From UBA8515 sp036170795 (GTDB lineage Bacteria; Patescibacteriota; Minisyncoccia; Phycocordibacterales; UBA9973), in assembly GCA_036170795.1 (NCBI GenBank), contig JAVHPX010000049.1, positions 1 through 7,930 of the forward strand: a stretch of 7,930 bases of DNA. Direction: 5' to 3'. Below are positions 1 to 5,809 of the stretch, in pieces; positions within the stretch are counted from its first letter, which is position 1, and each line of letters starts with the position of its first letter. The notes under the pieces were generated by a model that saw only the letters and a list, made by a program, of their open reading frames with translations, was not told the origin of the DNA and did no database searches. The position numbers were made by a program, and so were the translations under genes.

Positions 1-62
1 AGTTTAACACCAACGTCTTTTGTTAGTTATGCACCACACAAATCTTTAAGGAACCCAAAAAA

Positions 63-91
63 TTGGACTTTTTTGTAATATGTGCTAATAT
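63..91 (+). promoter_or_regulatory. Extended -10 promoter for the 110-583 gene
   Basis: A -35-like TTGGAC at 63-68 is followed by a 17-base spacer and a -10 of TAATAT at 86-91. The -10 is preceded by TG one base upstream (TGCTAATAT, 83-91), which is the extended -10 form. Transcription would begin near 97-99, giving a leader of only about 12 bases to the ATG at 110 or about 27 bases to the ATG at 125. The remainder of 1-109 holds nothing else I recognise. The call rests on consensus matching only. Confidence 0.6.
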
Positions 92-109
92 TAAAAGAAA
101 ATTAAAATT

Positions 110-583
110 ATGGAAGAAAATCAAATGTCAGTAAGATTAACTTTACTGCAAAAAATCCTTAAAGAAATCTTCAAAGAAATTGGAAGAGAAAAGTTAGAAC
201 ACGATTTTGAACACATAAGATTTTGCAGATACACTTCTACAAAATTTTATGAACTAGAATTCAAAGAAGGTAATTTAGTTATTGGAATGAATAAAATGTA
301 CCACGGTGGTGCATATTTGTTTTTCATAAATACAAAACTAAAAAATCTAATTAATGACATTGAAAGAAAAGATGGGAAGGGTCAAACGATATTTCCTGAT
401 GCAATAATCTCCCTTAGAAGAGAAAATTGCAAAGATGTTATAGATTTAATAATAAGGCCAGAAATAGGTCAAGATATTAAGTTGTTTGCTTTTAACAAAC
501 AAACAATCCAAGTATTAACAAAAACAATGCTAATAGCTGTAGATGCTATTAGTAAAGAAAATTGTAAGATATTAAATAAATAA
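110..583 (+). CDS. Hypothetical protein, 157 aa, unrecognised
   Basis: I do not recognise this protein and assign no function. It is a 157-residue, lysine- and glutamate-rich product with no signal peptide, membrane segment, zinc motif or nucleotide-binding motif, so it is probably a small soluble cytoplasmic protein of mixed helix and strand. The N-terminal part (about residues 8-35) looks like a charged amphipathic helix. The middle contains a short glycine-bearing stretch (YHGGAYLFF, near residue 64). It is the only gene on the plus strand, converges on ddl, has a good promoter just upstream and is closed by a hairpin terminator, all of which support a real monocistronic gene. The start is ambiguous. 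ATG 110 gives the longest frame but has no Shine-Dalgarno site. ATG 125 (Met6) has GGAAG 8 bases upstream and may be the true start, giving 152 residues. Confidence 0.75.
   Translation: MEENQMSVRLTLLQKILKEIFKEIGREKLEHDFEHIRFCRYTSTKFYELEFKEGNLVIGMNKMYHGGAYLFFINTKLKNLINDIERKDGKGQTIFPDAIISLRRENCKDVIDLIIRPEIGQDIKLFAFNKQTIQVLTKTMLIAVDAISKENCKILNK
112..116 (+). promoter_or_regulatory. Possible ribosome binding site favouring start at 125
   Basis: GGAAG lies 8 bases upstream of the in-frame ATG at 125, a normal Shine-Dalgarno distance. The ATG at 110 overlaps this motif and has only A-rich sequence upstream. The site therefore argues for Met6 as the real start, although the motif is only a partial match to GGAGG. 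Confidence 0.35.
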
Positions 584-604
584 ATTATTTAATCTTAAAG
601 AATT

Positions 605-638
605 AAAATAACTTTGCGACTACGTAAGGTTATTTTTT
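605..638 (+). terminator. Intrinsic terminator between convergent genes
   Basis: The arms 605-618 and 623-636 pair over 14 positions, including two G-U pairs, around a four-base loop (ACTA, 619-622). A T-run follows (TTTTTT at 633-638, then ATTTA), the usual form of a factor-independent terminator for the plus-strand gene ending at 583. The hairpin can also form in the opposite transcript and overlaps the last codons and stop of ddl (630-638), so it probably ends both transcripts. The reverse T-tract is weaker. Confidence 0.7.
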
Positions 639-1637
639 ATTTATAGAAAGATTTATAATATGAGAAATAAATTCAGGCATAGTTGCACCTATAGCATTTA
701 AGGCTTTAGGCGTAATAGATTCATCTGTAAGCCCCGGAAGAGTATTCACTTCAAGAGCATATATACCTTTTTTGGGATTCACAATAAAATCACTTCTTGA
801 ATAATGGCTGAGATTTAATCCACTATGTATAAGTGAAGCTAGTCGTTCTAATTCTACTTTTTCTTCTCTTGTAAAATTTCCAGGACAAATTTCTTCAGAT
901 ATTCCTGTATATTTTGCATCAAAATCAAAAAATATTTTTGATTTTGGAATACGTATTTCTACAGGTGGCAATACATATTGATTCTGGCCACGAAATTTAT
1001 CTAAAACTGCTACTGTTGCTTCCTTACCTTCTATCAACTCTTCTACTAGTAAACTTATATTTTGATCAATGCCTTCAACTAATGCATCTACAAGCAGAGG
1101 ATAGGTCTTGCAGACTTTTACCCCTACTGAAGAACCACTAGATGCAGGTTTGACTACCCATGTTGGTGGCATTTTCTGCCAGATACTCTTGGCCATTTTA
1201 CTTGCAATCTCTAGAGTAGATAAATTATCGGTTGCGTATTGTTCTGGTTCATAAAGAATGTATTGTGGAGTCTTTATACCCAAACGAGTGAACTCTTTTT
1301 TTGCTAATACTTTATTGTAACCAATAGCTGATGCAAATGCCCCACTACCAGTGTATGGAATCTGCCATTGATCTAGTATTTGTTGAACTTTGCCATCTTC
1401 ACCAAAGTCACCATGCAGAGCATTGAATATAACATCCACGGATTGAAAAACTTGTTCCATTGTCACGGGTCTACCATTTATGTGCCATGTTCCTGTTTTA
1501 TCTATTAAGATATCTATGGGTTTGTATTTTTCATTCATTTTATCACTACGTAAATGCGAAAGAACATTAGCACCAGTACCAAGAGATACTTCGTATTCTG
1601 AACTTATTCCCCCACGTAAAACTCCGACTCTGATCAT
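630..1637 (-). CDS. ddl: D-alanine--D-alanine ligase
   Basis: This cytoplasmic ATP-grasp ligase joins two D-alanines to make the dipeptide that MurF adds to the peptidoglycan precursor. At 335 residues it is of normal family length. The N-terminal domain has GGISSEYEVSL (residues 9-19; Glu14 matches E. coli DdlB Glu15) and HGDFGEDG (75-82), followed by IPYTGSG. The ATP-grasp core has KPASSGSSVG (163-172; Lys163 and Ser169 match Lys144 and Ser150), VEELIEGKEATV, the loop AKYTG with Tyr243 matching Tyr216, SRSDF (Arg281, Asp283) and LEVNTLPG (Glu296, Asn298 as metal ligands). The conserved tyrosine loop fits D-Ala-D-Ala rather than D-Ala-D-lactate specificity; that is family knowledge, not shown here. 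The ATG at 1635-1637 is supported by the motif position and by an extended -10 six bases upstream. It converges on the 110-583 gene and is separated from uvrC by 133 bases. Confidence 0.96.
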   Translation of the reverse strand: MIRVGVLRGGISSEYEVSLGTGANVLSHLRSDKMNEKYKPIDILIDKTGTWHINGRPVTMEQVFQSVDVIFNALHGDFGEDGKVQQILDQWQIPYTGSGAFASAIGYNKVLAKKEFTRLGIKTPQYILYEPEQYATDNLSTLEIASKMAKSIWQKMPPTWVVKPASSGSSVGVKVCKTYPLLVDALVEGIDQNISLLVEELIEGKEATVAVLDKFRGQNQYVLPPVEIRIPKSKIFFDFDAKYTGISEEICPGNFTREEKVELERLASLIHSGLNLSHYSRSDFIVNPKKGIYALEVNTLPGLTDESITPKALNAIGATMPEFISHIINLSINKK

Positions 1638-1643
1638 AATTTT

Positions 1644-1652
1644 ATTATATCA
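1644..1652 (-). promoter_or_regulatory. Extended -10 promoter of ddl, leaderless arrangement
   Basis: Read on the minus strand, 1652-1644 is TGATATAAT, a perfect extended -10 (TG, one base, TATAAT). It ends only six bases before the ddl ATG. Transcription would therefore start at or within a base or two of the A of the start codon, giving a leaderless mRNA. No good -35 lies at normal spacing (only T-rich sequence near 1667-1672), as is common when the TG extension is present. The only purine-rich stretch upstream (AGAGGAG on the minus strand, about 1674-1680) is too far away to be a ribosome binding site. Confidence 0.6.
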
Positions 1653-1694
1653 GAAATAAACTACTCAAAATAGCTCCTCTTAAAAAGCACAAAT

Positions 1695-1712
1695 AATTTT
1701 CTACTGAAAATT
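1695..1712 (-). terminator. Weak hairpin downstream of uvrC
   Basis: A 7-bp A+T-rich stem (1695-1701 with 1706-1712) encloses a four-base loop. On the minus strand it is followed by T-rich sequence that includes a T5 run at 1682-1686. It is the only terminator-like structure between the uvrC stop (1771) and ddl (1637), but the stem has a single G-C pair and would be weak. Confidence 0.25.
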
Positions 1713-1770
1713 TTATCTGCTCGGCTCGTCAACCTGCGCAAGGATTTTCTCAAGGACTATTTTGATCCGT

Positions 1771-2976
1771 TTATTTTAGGAAATTCTTACTCCTCTTTTG
1801 TTTATGAAAAGCAATACCAAATCTATGGGCTTCATTGTTGGCAAGTAATATAGCTTTCTTATAAACCTTAATTATATCATCATCACCCATAATTGCTTTA
1901 GCTTTATGTCTATCATCTTTGACTACGGCAACTATTGGAATCGCAAATTGATAACGATTGAGAACTTGCTTGGCGACATTGATCTGCGCCGTACTACCAT
2001 CGACGACGACAAGTGCAGGCAATCCCCACTCAATATGTCTGAATCTGCGCGAAAGCACTTCCTCAAGTGCGCCTGTATCGTTACTACCAGTTTGAGTTTT
2101 AATTATGAACTTTTTATATTCATTCTTAGCTATTTCCCCATTCTCTACCACAGTCATCACACCTACCATATTCTTGCCTGACATATGAGCAATATCATAA
2201 GATTCAATGCGAATTATGGAGCTGGAACGTTGCTTTAAAAAATCGTAGGTGTGGACGCGCCGCAGCTCCGTAGGAGCGGAGAGGGATAAACGATTTTTTA
2301 AAGCAACGTTCTCAGCGTAACTTTCTTCCTTTATCAGTGCTACATCATTAATATGTTCGAGAGCGAAAATCCTTTTCTTTATTTCGCCAGCTTTTTCAAA
2401 TTCTCGCTTCTTTGCAAACATCATCATTTCTTTCTTTAAATTTAAAATAATCTTTTTCTTTTTACCTTGAAAGAAAAGTTTAAGGTTGGCAATATTTTTT
2501 TTATATATATTTTTAATTTCTTTACTACCTGTATCTGGAGTTAACCCCAGTTGATAATAAAATTCAAAATTATCACGCTTGGCTGACTGAGCATCTATAT
2601 ATGGAAATATGCGACGTATAATTTTCATAGCATCGCGAAGTTGAAGCCCATTTGGGAATGGCCCGAAAGTAGATCGGTACTTGTTACTTTCAACTTCTTT
2701 CTTTACATTTCTGCCACGAATTACTAGAACCTTTGGTAATTCTTCTTTAGTTATACATACATAATTAAAACTTTTATTATCTTTCTCTTTTGTATTATAT
2801 TTAGGTTGATGCTTTTTAATAAGCTCGGCTTCAAGAATCAAGGCCTCCAATACACTATCAGTAATTTGCCAGTCTATGGTGGTTGCTTGGACTGTCATAT
2901 CAAAAACAATTGGGCCACGAGTTGCAATTAAGTCTTTAGAAAAATAACTTTTTGTTCGATCACGGAGTGATGTGGC
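1771..2976 (-). CDS. uvrC: UvrABC system protein C, 5'-partial at assembly gap
   Basis: UvrC is the nuclease of nucleotide excision repair: its GIY-YIG half cuts 3' of the lesion and its RNase H-like half cuts 5'. The visible 401 residues begin at ATSLRDR, inside the GIY-YIG domain, so about 25-40 N-terminal residues with the GIY/YIG strands lie in the gap. Order: rest of GIY-YIG with LEALILEAELIK (43-54) and KYN (59-61); the linker that normally carries iron-sulfur cysteines, here without any; UVR helices (about 174-209) for UvrB contact; then the nuclease domain with Asp261 (YDIAH), Asp300 (SND), Asp326 (VVVDGS) and His384 (NEAHRF), matching E. coli Asp399, Asp438, Asp466 and His538. It stops 17 residues after that His, so the C-terminal helix-hairpin-helix domain is absent. 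Residues 221-252 are encoded by a long inverted repeat. It is last in the row uvrB-uvrA-uvrC. Confidence 0.93.
   Translation of the reverse strand, partial: ATSLRDRTKSYFSKDLIATRGPIVFDMTVQATTIDWQITDSVLEALILEAELIKKHQPKYNTKEKDNKSFNYVCITKEELPKVLVIRGRNVKKEVESNKYRSTFGPFPNGLQLRDAMKIIRRIFPYIDAQSAKRDNFEFYYQLGLTPDTGSKEIKNIYKKNIANLKLFFQGKKKKIILNLKKEMMMFAKKREFEKAGEIKKRIFALEHINDVALIKEESYAENVALKNRLSLSAPTELRRVHTYDFLKQRSSSIIRIESYDIAHMSGKNMVGVMTVVENGEIAKNEYKKFIIKTQTGSNDTGALEEVLSRRFRHIEWGLPALVVVDGSTAQINVAKQVLNRYQFAIPIVAVVKDDRHKAKAIMGDDDIIKVYKKAILLANNEAHRFGIAFHKQKRSKNFLK
2221..2316. repeat. Long inverted repeat (palindromic element) inside uvrC
   Basis: The arms 2225-2246 and 2290-2311 are perfect reverse complements over 22 bp. 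After one bulged T at 2312 the pairing continues for four more bases (2221-2224 with 2313-2316), a 26-bp stem in all. The 43-base centre (2247-2289) is about 65% G+C (28 of 43) in AT-rich surroundings and holds a second hairpin, GCTCC/GGAGC at 2265-2277. The whole is 96 bases, exactly 32 codons aligned with the uvrC frame, and has no stop on the coding strand. It lies in the variable linker before the nuclease domain. This resembles palindromic elements that insert in frame into protein genes, such as those of Rickettsia, but I recognise no known family. Confidence 0.8.
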
Positions 2977-3076
2977 NNNNNNNNNNNNNNNNNNNNNNNN
3001 NNNNNNNNNNNNNNNNNNNNNNNNNNNNNNNNNNNNNNNNNNNNNNNNNNNNNNNNNNNNNNNNNNNNNNNNNNNN
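2977..3076. other. Assembly gap of 100 N
   Basis: Exactly 100 undetermined bases separate the 3' part of uvrA from the 5' part of uvrC. From family lengths the missing sequence should hold roughly 15-30 UvrA residues, the uvrA stop, any spacer, and 25-40 UvrC residues. That is more than 100 bases, so 100 is probably a placeholder length. The open frame across the N is an artefact and does not indicate a UvrA-UvrC fusion. Confidence 0.95.
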
Positions 3077-5688
3077 GTATTTGCAACTTCTTCCGGCGTA
3101 CCACGAGCAACAATTTTACCACCACCAGTTCCCCCTTCAGGACCAATGTCTATAACATAATCAGAACATTTAATAATATCCATATTGTGTTCAATTAAAA
3201 CGACACTATTACCTTTATCTACAAGTTTATTTAATACTTCCAAAAGCTTTGATACATCATCATAATGAAGTCCAACTGTCGGCTCATCAAGAAGATAAAT
3301 TGTCTTCTCAAGATGTGGACGATAAAGTTCTGACGATATTTTTACTCTCTGAGCTTCTCCACCTGATAAAGTTGTCGCCGACTGACCAAGTTTGACATAA
3401 CCAAGGCCAACATCCACAAGGGTCTTAAGCCTATCATATACATTAGGAATATCTTCAAAAAATATAACAGCTTCTTCAACAGTAAGTTGAAGTACTTCGT
3501 AAATATTCTTCTTTTTATATTTTATAATAAGTGTTTCTTTATCAAATCGTTTTCCACCACAAACATCACATGTTACATAAACTGTTGGTAAAAAATGCAT
3601 TTCAACAGCTATCTCACCATTACCTTCGCAAGCTTCACAACGTCCACCTTTAACGTTAAAAGAGAAGCGATTTGACTTCCAACCACGAAGTCTAGCATCT
3701 TCACCTGAAGCAAATAAATCACGAATATGAGTAAATGCTCCAGTGTATGTAGCTATATTAGACCGCGGTGTACGACCTATAGGTGACTGATCAATAAGAA
3801 TATCTCGTGATAAATACTCTGTGCCAGTAAACGAAGCACAATTATAAATCTTGGCGCTACGGTATGCGCGTTCATAGCGAGCTTGCAAATTCTTGTGTAA
3901 TATCTCATACATAAAAGAACTTTTGCCTGAACCAGAAACTCCAGTAATTGTTACTAATTTACCAAGAGGAACTTCAACATTTAAATTAATAATATTAAAA
4001 ATATTGCCACCAATAATTTTAAGTGAACCTTTATTATTCATACGACGTTTTACTGGAATTTCAATTCGTATTTCATTGCGAAGATATGCAAGAGTTCTAG
4101 ATTTAGAAGGATTAGTTTTTGAAGTCAAAAGTGGTTCTAGGTAATCAGATACTAATACTTGTCCACCATGAACTCCCGCCTTTGGACCAATATCAATAAT
4201 ATAGTCAGAAGCATATATAGTATCTTCATCGTGCTCAACAATAATAATTGTATTTCCAAGATCCCTTAAATCAATAAGAGTCTTTATTAAGCGCTCATTA
4301 TCACGTTGGTGTAAACCTATTGTAGGCTCATCTAGGACATAAAGGGCTCCAACTAAACGTGAACCCAGCTGAGATGCAAGACGTATACGTTGTGCTTCAC
4401 CACCAGATAGAGTATTTGCTTTACGGTCAAGAGATAAATATTCAAGTCCAACATTAAGCAAAAACTGGAGACGAGCTTCAATTTCTTTAATAATAACTTT
4501 TGAAATTTCTTTCTCTTGGTCATTAAGTTTAAGTTCTATAAAATAATCAGCAACTTGTGCAATAGAAAGATGAGTAAGTTTTACAATATTTAAACTCTCT
4601 GTGGTATTATTATATGTCTGATTTACATTATTCTTTTGCTTTTTTGAATTTATCCCTGAATTTAATTTAGAAGGAATTGTTCCCAAAAATACATGTAATG
4701 CTTCATTTCGTAAACGTGCACCTAAACATACATCACAAACTTCATTACCTCCAAAATATTTTGTACCTAATCCATTACAAGTAGAACAAGCACCATAAGG
4801 TGAATTAAAAGAAAATAATCTTGGTTCAATTTCTGGAAATGAAAATCCATCTCGTGGACAAGCAAACTTTGAAGACATCAGGAATTCCTCATCGGCTATA
4901 GAAATAGTTACGAGTCCTTCGGATTCCACAAGAGCTCTCTCAATAGCTTCTGCTAGACGCATACGCGCATCGTCAGGTGTGTCACGGAATTCATGAATTT
5001 GAAAAGAATCTACTAACACATCAATATCATGCTTCTTTGTTTTGGAAATATCTATACGCTCACGGAGATTACGCATCTCACCATCCATACGAACTTTTGC
5101 AAAACCTTTATTGAGTAAATCATAAAGTAACTGATAGTATTCACCTTTTCTTCCTCTAATAACTGGGGAGTAAATAGTTATTGGTGTCTCATCCCACTCA
5201 ACACCTAGAACCTTCTTCTTTAATTCTGGTTTTTTATAAGCTTTTATTTTCTTCAAAACAAAATTCATAATTTCTTCATTTGAAAGTTTCTTAATTTCAT
5301 CTCCACACTCTGGACAACGAGGGCGACCAATACGAGCATAGAGAACACGGAGATAATCATATATCTCTGTAATTGTCGCCACCGTTGAACGCGGATTATT
5401 AGAACGAGATTTCTGGTCGATAGAAATTGCTGGCGAAAGACCAGTAATCTCATCGACATCTGGTTTAGGCATTTGGTTTAAGAACTGACGAGCATAAGCA
5501 GATAAGCTCTCCACATAGCGACGCTGACCTTCAGCAAAGATTGTATCAAATGCAAGTGAACTTTTCCCTGACCCTGACATGCCAGTAATAACCACCATCT
5601 TATTGCGTGGCATTTCTACATCAATATTTTTCAAATTATGCGTTCGTGCACCCTTAACTATAATTTTGTCGTGTGTATCTTTTTTCAT
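3077..5688 (-). CDS. uvrA: UvrABC system protein A, 3'-partial at assembly gap
   Basis: UvrA is the damage-sensing dimeric ABC ATPase that loads UvrB on DNA. The 870 visible residues run from the ATG at 5688 to GTPEEVAN, and 15-30 C-terminal residues are lost in the gap. ATPase I: Walker A GMSGSGKS (36-43), signature LSGGEAQ (427-433), Walker B VLDEP (451-455). ATPase II: Walker A GVSGSGKS (583-590), LSGGEAQ (774-780), LLDEP (799-803). The UvrB-binding domain (about 130-260) is present. The second-half zinc module is intact (Cys684, 687, 707, 710). The first-half module reads Cys277, Asp280, Cys301, Cys304, with Asp where Cys is usual. CPEC (125-128) and CDVC (318-321) can form a further zinc site. 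The insertion domain between Cys304 and Cys318 is missing, and a 30-residue Asn/Lys/Ser/Thr-rich stretch (337-366) is extra. No Shine-Dalgarno site precedes the start; 121 bases separate it from uvrB. Confidence 0.95.
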
Positions 5689-5753
5689 TATTTTTCATAA
5701 ATCAATACAATCCCCGCATCTTTCTTATAGGGGGTATATCAATATTTAACTAA

Positions 5754-5774
5754 TACCAATATATCATATTGGTA
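5754..5774. promoter_or_regulatory. Perfect 8-bp palindrome between uvrB and uvrA
   Basis: TACCAATA (5754-5761) and its exact reverse complement TATTGGTA (5767-5774) flank five bases. It lies 36 bases past the uvrB stop and 66 bases before the uvrA start. It may be a dyad operator for a repressor, or a weak hairpin after uvrB; the AT-rich stem and the lack of a clean T-run argue against a strong terminator. It does not match the E. coli or Bacillus LexA box. I see no convincing -35/-10 pair for uvrA in this spacer, so uvrA may be read through from uvrB. Confidence 0.4.
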
Positions 5775-5809
5775 AAAATTTGGCGATTTATCTTTTTATG
5801 TTTAGAATG

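Noticed and set aside
1..78. Open frame entering from the left edge on the plus strand and ending at TAA 76-78 (25 codons)
   Set aside because: It is short enough to arise by chance, shows no recognisable motif, and its end overlaps the promoter of the next gene. It could be the tail of a gene outside the window but this cannot be supported.
914..1141. Plus-strand open frame inside ddl
   Set aside because: Antisense shadow of a strongly conserved gene, with no motif or start signal. The same applies to the frames at 1906-2181, 3893-4144 and 5265-5459, and to the short frames through the N gap.
2265..2285. Resemblance of the GTAGGAGCG stretch to Pseudomonas REP sequences
   Set aside because: The match is under ten bases and the rest of the element differs, so it is not evidence of relationship.
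2495..2502. Run of eight T (A8 in the uvrC coding strand) as a slippage or programmed frameshift site
   Set aside because: The frame and the UvrC protein are intact on both sides and AT-rich genes often have such runs.
1771..5688. A single 1305-residue UvrA-UvrC fusion protein
   Set aside because: It is continuous only through 100 N. The two sides are the ordinary UvrA end and the inside of the UvrC GIY-YIG domain, with both termini missing.
5754..5774. LexA (SOS) box upstream of uvrA
   Set aside because: The dyad does not fit CTGT-N8-ACAG or CGAAC-N4-GTTCG, so only a generic operator candidate is reported.
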